The position numbers and the translations under genes are program-made. DNA of 64,000 nt, taken from Edolisoma coerulescens (Eukaryota; Chordata; Aves; Passeriformes; Campephagidae). The notes under the pieces were generated by a model, which did not search any database, had not been told where the DNA came from, and worked only from the letters and a program-made list of their open reading frames with translations. The DNA lies in assembly GCA_013397115.1 (NCBI GenBank), contig VWZW01001341.1, positions 186,001 through 250,000 on the forward strand. The letters run 5' to 3'. This document shows positions 26,801 through 37,150 of the stretch, piece after piece (position 1 is the first letter of the stretch; each line of letters opens with the position of its first letter).

Positions 26801-29800
26801 CAAACTGCTAACCAGGTCTCCTTCAGTGGGACTCTAAGGAAACTCTCACAAAAAGCTGTGCTGTTAGATCTGTTGGGGCAGCAGCCTTTAGCAAGGCTGC
26901 AGTGGGAACTTCTGTGATCAAGGTGAAGGCAACCATGCAAAACAGTATAATCTCTTGAAGATATACAGAATTTAAGTCTGCACCTTTCTTTTCCTCTTTC
27001 AGGTAAGTACCTGCTAGCTTGGATTCCCTGTCAGTCAGACCTGACATCTCATGCACTGAGGAAAGATTCAAGTAATACAGTCTGTATCTAATTAAGAGAG
27101 TAGGAATCTAAGTAATGTCCTTTATAAATTCACATATATTGCAACAGTTCATATATAGCATTCAGGCTTCAATCCTGAATTTGTCATATTTTAACTCCTA
27201 TCTGAATACAGCAGAGACACAGCTGTCTTATCTTCAATAAAACATATGCTACAGAATCTTTAAGATAATTTCACTGTCGAAATCCCCTTGTCCTGAACAT
27301 CTTCCCAAACAGTAACACTTCCCTGCCTTACTTATTCTGGACTCCAAATCTAAATCCAAGAATTTGACTCTGTATGTGAAGGTACCTTGTAGCGCTGGGA
27401 AGCAAAGACTGAGCACAGGCACAAGCAGTCAGAGGATTCAGTTTAGCAAGTCAAAGTCTAGCTGAAAAGGGATGAAGCTGCAAAACTATACACTGCATTT
27501 AATCCTTTGGTGGATGGCTAGAGAAAAATGGAGAAAGAACTAGTGTGAAACACACCAGCTACAAAGCAGCTTCTATACAGGTTATTCTGGTAAAGAAACC
27601 ACAACAAAGTACTGCTTAAATGGATTAAAAGCAACCTAAGTGTTGAATCTTAAAAGAAAAAAAAAAAGACAAAATATTCCTTGAGAAAACCTACCTAATT
27701 TCACAATGATATATTCTTGGTGCTACATTTTTAACATTTGCATTAATGATCTGGAAGAAAAGCAGTCAGAGTTATTCACCACTGGAAAAACTTATGGAGA
27801 TCAGGCTTTTTCTCAAACTTAATTAAATACCCACTAGAAGTTTTTTTCTCAGAGATACACTCGAGTTCAAACTGAAATTACATGAAGGCTGTCCTATGAC
27901 CCCTGCTACAGAAGACCTCAGACTAAATTGTCACAGTGCTCTCTGCTGACTTTATTACTGCTGAACCAATGAGCCTATGACATGACATACAATCACTCAC
28001 TAGCAACATTTAACAGTGTTGCTTTCGTTGTTTGCTCTTCTTCTGTTACCTTGGTGAGGCTTCTGGTCCTTTCCTTTGCCTCTCCTTCAGTGTCTAAATG
28101 TGCACACAGATACTGGATTGGTACCCAGCCTGCAGCTTGTCTTTGTCTAGGATGAGGATTGCCCTGTCATGTGTTTACAGGAGCACAGCAAAGCCACTGA
28201 AGTTTTGCATGCCACGAGAGGAAGGTGTGACTAAACAGCCCTGAACAGCTAACTTGCAGGTGAAGAAGAGGCCTTGGTGTTGGACAGAAGCAATGCCCCT
28301 CCCTTGCCTCTCCCCAAAAGTTAGCCTTTCAAAAAATATTTTTAGGCTGAAGAGGGTGAAAGAACTAAAATGTCATTTTTGCATTTTTTTAAATGGTTTT
28401 TTTCAGGTAAAAATTGCAAGAAGAGATGGCAAGAATATGCATAGATGGGGGAAAGGATGAAATTGCTTGGGTGAACCACAAGAGAGTCTGGGGTCACTGT
28501 TTTCTTGATAGAAGTCTCTTGACCATCTCAGATTTTCCCTTTTCCCACAACGCTTTTCTCAGTTCCATTTTCTCCCTATAGGCAGAAAATTACGTTGATC
28601 TTACTCGTCCAAGCAGAAAGCAGAAAGCCCCACTTCAGCTGTCAGATGAAATAATGGTTACTGGTCAGCACCTTTTCCTCCAGCTGTACAAAAACCTTTC
28701 CCAAAATTTTCTCGTTCCTGTAGTCACCTGGAACTACTCTCCCCAAAGCCCCTTTCTTAGCCAGCCTCAGAACCAAGACTGTTTTCTTCCCCTTGAAGCC
28801 CACAGCTGTCTTTAACTGCCAGCCACATTTCTTGAAACACAACTTCATTTCAGTGACTCCATCTCTCCCAACAGCCTCTTCTTACTTTTTTAACTGTCTC
28901 CCCAAGCAAATCCTTTGAGGGAGAGCTTCTCTACATGACCCCACAAGGCCATGACCTAGAGCTCTCTCCTCCTCTGTCCCTTACATTCTAGTATCATCTC
29001 ATCTGCAAAGTCATATTCGGCCATTAATACGCAAGCAACTTGCAGATTTCATTTGGATCTGTCTCTTTAAAATCTTTAGCCCAAAATCGCAAAGGCTTTC
29101 TCTGAGACTTCATCACAGACAACACAGAACCAGAACATCACCCCACACTCAACATTCTCTTCATCTTGAGGGATCAGTCCTTCTTTTTCTGCCCTCTGCA
29201 CCCAGCAAATGTTTGCCCTGAGCACCTTACGGGTGATGGAAACTATTATGGCCTCTATTGGCACAGAACACTTGGAGAAGGATTCTCCAGCAATTTCATG
29301 TAGTGTTGAGAGCATTTTTCATAAGGCCGCATTTTATTTTCTGAGACAAAATCAGAAGTTGTTAGGAACTGTGTCCCCTTTTTCTCAAATAACCAAATGC
29401 TCCTTTCATCACCCCCTGTTTCAAGAGCTCTCCAGACTTTCTAACCAGCAATTCAAGGACCACAGTTTCAGGAGTTTCAGCACTTCCATGAGACATAAGG
29501 GAAACAAGACAGAGAAATAAGGAGAGGAAGAGTAGACGCTGTTGAAAACTTTGCTCATTTAATGAAGGGAGTAGCAAAACTTGTGCCTTGTTAGAGTGCA
29601 ATCAATGAATGCTGAAGATGACAGTAAACATGCCAGTTACTGACAGCCACATGGCTACCCCATAATCATGGAAAGGGTTCCCTTCTCACATGGCACTCAG
29701 AATCAGAGCCATAGTGTCAGGGTCAGAGAGGTGTCTCAGCCAGCAGATTGTTTCATGCTCTGTTCCCTTGGATCTGTACTCTGAGCTTGGTTTAGCTGTT

Positions 29801-30701
29801 CTGTACAGCAAAAGGGAGTTCTGAGGTAGCGAAGATTTCATTCCTGCATGCTGACCATTTTAATGAAAAGCTTCACCTCGCCAGCATAATGCTCTTTAAA
29901 TTGACCATCCTTGCAGTACTTGTGCCTTTTGATCCACTGCCTCTCATAAAACTGGCTAACCTTTAAGTTCATTATGTTCTTAAAAATACTGCTATGTTCT
30001 TAAAATCATTGCTCTGCATTTAGAGAGTGAAACTACTCACCAAATTAGTATGTCATATCTGAGCTACCTACCTGCAAATTTCTCGTTTCTCCATTTAAGT
30101 GGAATTGACTTGCCACGGCACAATGAAAAGGAGATCAATAATTACAGGCTCCAGTTTGCCATAGATTTGTTAAACTTTACTCCCTGCTGTCATATCCTCA
30201 ATAGTTATGGTCAAAACTACATTATATATGCCTCAGTCTTCCAAACACACAAAGGAAACCAGCTGGAAACACTTCACTTAATGTTATCAGTGAAGACTAT
30301 CCATCTACATGACTGTGCCCTCAAGAGGTTACAGACAGCATAACTTTCACCTCAGTTGTCATTTCTTTGAAGCAGTCCAAGAGAGATGTCCAGGAAGCAT
30401 GTTCTGAGAGACCACAGTTTGCCAGCTGTGGACTGCAGACCACTGATGTCCACTGCAGAAAAGGCTGGCCTTGGGAGGTTCGATACTTCTTGTCACCCAC
30501 CACCAAATTGCCTTAGAAAAAGCTAAAAGCATTGTTTTTCGTGCACACAATTGCTGTAATGGCTACAGAGCTGCCATGTGATCATGTATGGGAAAGGAAG
30601 CGGCTCCCACCATTGTGAATAGGAGAAAAAGTCTATGATGCAATCTTTCTAGTAGGAACAGAAAACTCGACATGTTTCATCCCAGAGTGATCTTAAAATA
30701 C

Positions 30702-30729
30702 ATGTATGCTCTGTAGCCAGAGCATACAT
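30702..30729. repeat. Perfect short inverted repeat, 12-bp arms, 4-nt loop
   Basis: ATGTATGCTCTG, loop TAGC, then CAGAGCATACAT. The arms are exactly complementary. It is too short for a microRNA precursor and has no terminator-like T run. It is discussed as a finding together with the second hairpin 351 bp away. Confidence 0.95.
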
Positions 30730-31052
30730 TCTATTTTATCATCTGAAATAGCAAATACAGACTAAGTACATAGGATCAAGCAATACCCAAAGAGCCCTTC
30801 TGACTCTGCCTAGATCTGCAATTTCTTGCAGGTTCTGCCATTCCATTTTCATCAGAAGAGCAGATTTATGGTATAAGCACTCATGAATAATTCACTTCCT
30901 TGAGCTGCCACATGCAACTTGGGGAAATCCCAGCTATAAAACCTTGGCACCATTTAGCTAGCACAAGCTGCACTACTTTTTTACAGGTGTTATTCCACTG
31001 ACCTACTTGGAGTTATTCCTCCTTCACAATGCTAGAAGAAAAGGATCAGACT

Positions 31053-31080
31053 GTTTGCTTACCAGCTCTGGTAAGCAAAC
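31053..31080. repeat. Perfect short inverted repeat, 13-bp arms, 2-nt loop
   Basis: GTTTGCTTACCAG, CT, CTGGTAAGCAAAC: a complete 13-bp match between arms. Each arm has a forkhead-like core (TGTTTGCTTA and its complement), so the element also reads as an inverted pair of possible FOX sites. Confidence 0.95.
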
Positions 31081-34041
31081 CTCTCTGCCACCTCTTCATA
31101 GCAGTAAAAATGCTTCTAGTATTGGAGTAAATTTTAGCAACCTTAGTGTTTTGGCTCACCACAGCTTCAGTGGCTTGTACATCTCCCCTGCTCTTGGGCC
31201 TCTCGTAATAATCCATTAGCCATTGGCTTACTTCCTCCTCAAGTCTGTGTTTTTAAATCATGTTGAGAAACTTACTTGGATCCTAAACAAAAGGAACACA
31301 AGTAAAGCCATAAACTAGCTACAGTGAACCTGTCTTTATGCTGGTTTCTAACTTCAAGAGAAATGTGGTTTATTCCAACACTCATCCTCTGCCACTGGTG
31401 CAACAGCCCCAGCAGGGTATGGGTGCAGATGCCTCAGACAAAACGAAAGTGAAACTGTTTAGCCATCTCCCTGTCCTAACGCAGAGGATGAATTAACAGC
31501 ATCACTCAGTGGCGGCTTATTTTCCCAGGCTTTTCCTTCGTATAAAGCTAGGTGGGAGTTCTACTCCCCAGTTAAAAAAAAATATTTATAAGGGTTTTAT
31601 TTGTTTAGATCTCTAAGTGGAGACCAACGAAAATGACAATGACTGCACTGCCACCAAGCCATATTCAAAGCCCACATCAAGGTATACAGCTAAACCTACA
31701 ACTGCAATACAGGGAACAAAGAGCTGGCATTCCTTGTTTGTAAATAAGGTGAACAGCTCACGGCTATCTTGACATAAAACAACATAGTAATTATAGTGCC
31801 TAAGTTAGACATCTGAGTAAATGTAGTCAATGTCATTTAAACAATTAACCTACACTGATTTATAGCAGCTAAGGATCTGATGAGGGACGTAAGAAACTCC
31901 TCTTTACCCTAATATGTCCCTTCAGTTATCCAAATCACTGGCTTTCACCACCTGGCCTCTCCCTTGTGCACCCACAGTTAGGTTTTAAGCAGGTTAAGGA
32001 ATGACGGTTCTCACTTTGGTCTTTTCTTACACACTTCCAGCAGCGCTGAATGAAATGCAAGACAACCATAAAAGCCAGTAGAGAGGAAAATTAGACATGC
32101 TGTGTAACTAATTTCTGAACTGTAAGCAAAGTTGTTGGCAATTTTCATTTTGTATCACAGGTTCACATTTCTTTAAATTGTCACCTACTGAGAACAAGCG
32201 CTACCTGCTCGTGCCCTTCCAGGCAGGATGGGATGCTGCCTGATCAGCTTGGACAAGCTTCAGGGGTTGCCATGATGTGCTCTGAAGGAACCTCTCACCT
32301 CCTTGCCCAGGAGCCACCATCCTGCCTCAGAGAAGGGTGCACACCTTCAGCCCACACCAGCATCATGGGGGAGCGGGGTTCCTCCTGCATCCCTCGGCCA
32401 TCTGCCCACTGCTGGAGCTGCTGTGTTTGCTGGGGTGGCTGTAAGCAAACAGCTGGAAGCTCCCCTGCCAGCCCTGTTCCACAGGCACATGAGGGAGCAC
32501 GGTCACGAGAAACGGGCCAAATGCAAATTAAAACCAGATGAGCCGAGACAGCAGTTGGAAAGAGGGGGTGGTTAAAGCCTGTGATGGCTCTAAGAGAAAA
32601 TAGTCAGACAAAGCGGGCTTGCAGATTGTCACTGAACTGAAAACCTCCTCCACCCCCGACTGCCTGGCTGGAACTGTATAATGGAGCAGGTTTCAAGAAA
32701 CCACAGCTCCCAGCAGAGTTAACTCTCCAGCAGCTGCTGCACTTTCAAATTGTCAGACAGATTAAACACAGGAATGCAAAGCTGAGGGAAGGGTGAAGTG
32801 ATGGGGTCAGCTTGCTCTAAAGTGCGGAAACTACCAAAAAAGTTGGAGACAGGACTCCCTGCGGCCAGGAGGGAGTTACACTGGTATCATCTGGCTGGAG
32901 GCTTGGCACAGGGCCCTTTCCCTGCCTCAGCTGTCCACACCAAGCTGGACAGTTAGTGGAGTTTTTGTCTTGTGCTTCCTTAGAAGCCACAGACATGGCA
33001 TGTAACCAGACTGCCCTTGCAGGGCAGGCGTCTGTTTGGAGGGGAGAGAAGTGAGGGTTCCACTACAGTCCACTCCTCTGGGGCATGAGCCAGGGTGCCT
33101 GGCTGGGACCAGATGCTGCCGGGCACCCAAAAAGCTGGCAACTGCACGGCCTCAGCATCCAAAGCTCAGAGAAACACGTTACCTTATGGGGGCAAGTGCG
33201 TGCGAGCAGTGGAGCGCTTGAATCAGGCAAAAGTGAGTGCCACTGATCCACATGTCACCGATGACAAGAGAGTGATGATTTACTGGGAAAACTGCCCTGA
33301 AAAAGCACGCTTGTGGATCCTATTAATTGTCTCATACCCTTCAAATACTCTTACAGTTACAAAGATGCCACACAATTACAAGTTAGAAAAAGGAGTGGAG
33401 GTAATTCTCCCACACATTGTCTAGCCTATGGAGCCAACAAACCTGCGGCACCATCAGCGGGCAGCGTGGGTCAGCCAGCCCAGCAGGGCTCCTCCCAGGA
33501 GATGGTGGGCCACCTCCACCAGGGATAAACAATTCATACTTCAAACCTGGGCCAAAAGCTTGTTGCCAGGTCCATGCAGCTGCAGAGAGCAGAGTTGGAG
33601 GGAGCTTTGCCAGTAATAGGGGTAGGAAGGAGAGAGGTTGTTCCCACATAACACAGCCTCTCCTCTGCCAAACCACAATGCTCCATGTGGATCTGTAGCC
33701 CACATGCTTCTCCAGGTACCTCCAACTCAGCTAAGTTGTGCTGGAAACTACAGCCCACAAAACTGCTGTGAAGATGCTGGCCCACAGAAGTTGGCTTGCC
33801 ACACAGCTCTCAAAGGTCACATAATGACCAGAGAGGGACTTGAGCACAAGAGAGCCACCGTGTCTTTGGGCCACATTCAGGCAGCCACACAACCAGCTCA
33901 GTCGCTGAGGGAGCCAAGTGGTCTCCCTCTCTAGGAGAAAGTTTGAATCACCCCCTCGTCCTCCCAAAGCACCAGAGGAGTCTCCACACCTGCAAACAGA
34001 TAGCCTGGACACCCTCATCCCCTCACCGCAAGAGCACTTAC
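31081..34041. other. Intronic DNA flanking the LHFPL6 exon, no gene recognised
   Basis: GC content rises from about 32200 toward the exon. Longer frames at 32233-32575 and 33095-33934 are chance frames in GC-richer DNA. The minus-strand frame that continues past the exon donor into 33731-34041 is intron read-through. Confidence 0.6.
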
Positions 34042-34426
34042 CCCCCAGGAACTGGATGCCTCCTGCCACCCTGCCTACAGTCCTGGAGATGAGCTCGGAC
34101 ACACAGCAGCCCATGAGCGCTGTCAGGGCTACCAAGAGAAGCAGCCCGCAGCCCAGGCCCGTCACCACCGTGCAGATCCTCCACTCGGCGCTCGGGATGG
34201 CCTGGAAGGAGGCATAGCGGCCACACTGCTCCACCATCACGGTCATCTGGCGGCTCTCATCCCGCACCGGGTAGGAACACCTCCGGAAAGTGCCGAAGGA
34301 AACAGACTTCTCCAGCTGAGACCCCAAGAGCCAGTAGGGCATGAAGAAGCCAACACAGGAGGCGGCGGCGCAGAGGAAGGAGAGGAAGGCCCAGACGACG
34401 CCGGCACAGGTGAGGCTGGAGGCCAT
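34042..34426 (-). CDS. LHFPL6: LHFPL6, first coding exon (N-terminal 128 codons)
   Basis: LHFPL tetraspan subfamily member 6 (LHFP, lipoma HMGIC fusion partner), a four-pass membrane protein distantly related to claudin/PMP22 proteins. Its own molecular role is poorly known; paralogues act in hair-cell transduction (LHFPL5) and GABA-A receptor placement (LHFPL4). The start MASSLTCAGVVWAFLSFLCA and the region through GRVAGGIQFLG match the vertebrate protein closely and without gaps. TM1 spans about residues 9-34, the first extracellular loop carries Cys50 and Cys69, and TM2 spans about 86-108. The exon ends after the first base of codon 129 at a GTAAGT donor (phase 1). The start at 34426 gives the known N-terminus; an in-frame ATG at 34468 is upstream and not conserved as far as I know. 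The remaining roughly 70 residues are outside the window. Confidence 0.97.
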
Positions 34427-36089
34427 CTTTGTATCTGCTCCAAGACCCCTCTCGATGGGAAGACACAAACGTAACTGTGTATTTTAGAGGAGTTTTATGG
34501 ATAATCCGGAATCTCTCAGCCTTGACAAATCCTCACACTCGAAGAAGCTTGGATCCTAACAGCCGGGGGGATATTTCCTCCCATCATGAAGTCAAAGGTC
34601 CCTAATTAAATAACAGAACACAAAAAAGGAGAAAAATACAAGTTCAAAAACACTGACATTAGAAAAAAATATTTTTCTGCCAGAGTGGTTTTCTTCCTAG
34701 GGGACTTCTGAAAAAGACATGTCACTTTTCTGTCCCATCCTTGCAAGCAGACCCTACAATCACTCTGAGTGACACCAGCTTCTGTGGTCGGTGTGATGGT
34801 GGTGGCAGGCAGCCCGGCTAGCACAGGCTGCTGTGCACATCCAGGAACACTCTGCAGCCACCTTCAGGGGCTCCTTGTGTACTTGCCTCACTTTTCTCCA
34901 CTGTACGTCCTGATCTTTCTGGCACTGATAGGAAAAATAGAGGAAATCTTGCTTATCCTTAGTTAGCTAGACCTTCCTCCTGCAATGCCTGGAGAATGTA
35001 CTTCACTTTATAGATGGTCCTGCAGCTTCAGTGCAAAACCACTCACGGTGCCTAAGGTATTTCAAGATCAGACTCTTGTGAGAGAGGTAAAACTTATTAG
35101 CACAACCCCAAAAGAAGTGTTACAAGATGACATTTCTTCCAGCGCTCCAAGTTGTTTGGCACCCCTGTGCAAAAGGAGCCTTTTATCACTTGATGTCCCA
35201 AAGTGCCAGCAAGCCGAACTCCAGGTGAGCTTCTGGTAAGTGAAGACACACACATCTTTTCGATTCACCCCTACACAACCTCAAGGAGCACACAATTAAA
35301 ACATGGAGGGCTCTCTTAATATTCCTGCTTGCATTCAGCCCAGCTCTTCTTTGCCTCTTCCCAGCTCAAACCCTGGAGCCATAACCCCTTTGTATCCTTC
35401 TCAGACAACTCCCAGCCTTTAAGCTCAGTATCAGTGTGGCCAAGTGCATTTGACTGTCACAGAAACATACATGCTGTTCCCAGAGGTTGGGGGTGTATTT
35501 CTTGTTAAATTCATGCTGGATCATTATTCTAACTGCATTTGTAAATTTATGATCATTTCTCACAGTTGCTGCCAAATTAATTCTGATAGCTATTTACAGG
35601 GGCTTTTTCTTCTAAGCATGATTAGATGCCAATCAGTGAATCCAATTCATGAAAAGGCAATAAAATGAATACTACTTCAGCACAAGGAAGGAATGTAGAG
35701 AAAGTTTGTAAGTGAAATTAGTCATGTGCACTACACAAAAGTTTTGTTTACTTTTAAAACACTCAGAAAAATAAGTGTCTTCTGTCATATTAAAAAGGCC
35801 TATGCTGCTACTGAAGAAGAGTACACCTATGTACCCACAGCCTACCCATAGAAATGCCTTTCAACCTGCAAAATGCCAAACCCCTGGGAATAAAAACTTG
35901 CCAAAGAAGCATGGGGGGCCACCATTCCTTCAGAAGCATCATCTAGAGAAGGCTCTGTCTGTGTGTTGGCATGGCACCAAAAGTCTATGCCGAAGTGGGT
36001 CACGGCACTTAGGGAGATCATTCCCTGAATCGCGGGAGAAAATACGGCTGAAAATGGGGGACAACATGGAGGGTCCCAAGGGTAGGACC
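34427..36089 (-). other. LHFPL6: LHFPL6 5' side: exon 5'UTR piece and upstream intron
   Basis: The minus-strand sequence just before the ATG offers several AG acceptors: one ending TACACAG near 34461, one ending CCATCGAG, and one ending GGAGCAG shortly before the start. The exact exon boundary cannot be fixed without transcripts. Farther upstream I see nothing recognisable up to the CpG island. Treating it as the first, non-coding intron is inference from family gene structure. Confidence 0.5.
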
Positions 36090-37150
36090 CCGCAAATCCT
36101 CCGGCTCCGGCGGGGCAGCAGCTTTGGCTCCGCGAAGCCTGCCAGCTCACACACAGCCTGGGCGCTCTCCCGGGAGGCGGACTCGCCCCTCCGGCCCCGA
36201 AACCCCGCTCCCCGCCCTCCAGGGGTAGGAGGGGGCGGCGGAGAGATACGGCTTCCCCCGAGGGAAGGCGGCGGCTGGGAACCAAAACTCGCCGGGGTGA
36301 TGCCAGGGAAAAACTGCGGGCGAGCGGGCACAGCGCCCGCGGAGCCGGCAGAGTGGGGTTGCGGNNNNNNNNNNNNNNNNNNNNNNNNNNNNNNNNNNNN
36401 NNNNNNNNNNNNNNNNNNNNNNNNNNNNNNNNNNNNNNNNNNNNNNNNNNNNNNNNNNNNNNNNNNNNNNNNNNNNNNNNNNNNNNNNNNNNNNNNNNNN
36501 NNNNNNNNNNNNNNNNNNNNNNNNNNNNNNNNNNNNNNNNNNNNNNNNNNNNNNNNNNNNNNNNNNNNNNNNNNNNNNNNNNNNNNNNNNNNNNNNNNNN
36601 NNNNNNNNNNNNNNNNNNNNNNNNNNNNNNNNNNNNNNNNNNNNNNNNNNNNNNNNNNNNNNNNNNNNNNNNNNNNNNNNNNNNNNNNNNNNNNNNNNNN
36701 NNNNNNNNNNNNNNNNNNNNNNNNNNNNNNNNNNNNNNNNNNNNNNNNNNNNNNNNNCGCCGCGGTCGGCGCAGTTGCGGGGCCGCGGACGGGGCCGGGG
36801 GCGAGGGGCCGGGCGGCGGCAGGGGAGCGGCGAACGGGAGAACGGGGGCGCGTCCCCCAGCCCTCACGGGGCGGGGCGGTGGTCCCGGCCCCGCGGGGTC
36901 GCGGCGGGGGTGGGTCCCGGCTTCCCGAGCGCGCCCTGGACAGGGCCGGGGGGGTTCGGGTCCCGGGGCCGGAGCGGTGGGTCCTGGGGCGGGTTGATGC
37001 GGGGCCGGGTTGGTGCAGGGGTGCCGGGGAGCGCTGCGGCGTCGCCGGGCTCGGCGGCTCCGTGCGGGGTGCGCGGGGCGGTGGAGCCGGGGACGGCGAG
37101 GAAGAAAGAGCAGGAGAGGAGAGGGGGGAAAAGCCGGCGAAGAAGGATTG
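36090..37150 (-). promoter_or_regulatory. LHFPL6: CpG island, probable LHFPL6 promoter and non-coding exon 1
   Basis: Dense G+C with many CpG dinucleotides contrasts sharply with the AT-rich flanks. It lies about 1.7-2.7 kb upstream of the LHFPL6 coding exon on its transcribed strand, where the promoter of this constitutively CpG-type gene is expected. No TATA box was recognised. The long open frames across it on both strands exist because GC-rich DNA lacks stops and because N is translated as X; they are not genes. The core is lost in the assembly gap, so the first exon cannot be placed. Confidence 0.7.
36365..36757. other. Assembly gap (393 N)
   Basis: A run of N flanked on both sides by extremely GC-rich sequence, including strong G-quadruplex motifs on the right. 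This is typical of GC dropout in short-read assemblies. True length is unknown. Confidence 0.99.

Larger units (their letters stand above)
19691..30701. other. Intronic DNA, no genes recognised
   Basis: Continuation of the inferred LHFPL6 intron. Apart from low-complexity tracts (pyrimidine-rich at 23050-23155, A17 at 23790-23806, T/C-rich at about 26130-26153), nothing was recognised. Overlapping open frames near 26400-27070 and 28640-29600 were checked and not supported. Confidence 0.6.
1..34041 (-). other. LHFPL6: LHFPL6 intron following the first coding exon (partial, continues past left edge)
   Basis: Begins at the splice donor (minus-strand GTAAGT at 34036-34041) right after the first coding exon. 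No downstream LHFPL6 exon, which should start with a sequence like LLIGAGCALYPLGW, was recognised on the minus strand, so the intron is taken to run off the left edge. LHFP has very long introns in mammals. The content is ordinary AT-rich non-coding DNA with the repeats listed separately. Open frames of 60-105 codons occur on both strands, but none resembles a known protein except those inside CR1. Intron assignment is inference; an exon shorter than about 100 nt could have been missed by eye. Confidence 0.75.

Noticed and set aside
26388..27071. Cluster of overlapping open frames on both strands (for example 26607-26837 plus, 26621-26803 minus, 26823-27071 minus)
   Set aside because: Considered as a decayed retrocopy, but no protein family was recognised and neither strand shows a consistent extended frame.
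27730..27800. CR1 RT-like phrase (ICINDLEE reading near 27739)
   Set aside because: Only about 8 residues match the CR1 F-I-N-D-L-E box and flanking sequence does not follow, so it is too short to call.
33731..34041. Minus-strand frame continuing LHFPL6 beyond GGIQFLG, which would give a 245-residue protein with an upstream start
   Set aside because: A clear GTAAGT donor lies exactly where the conserved family sequence stops. The continuation has no LHFPL resemblance, and the upstream ATG at 34468 adds residues absent from known LHFPL6.
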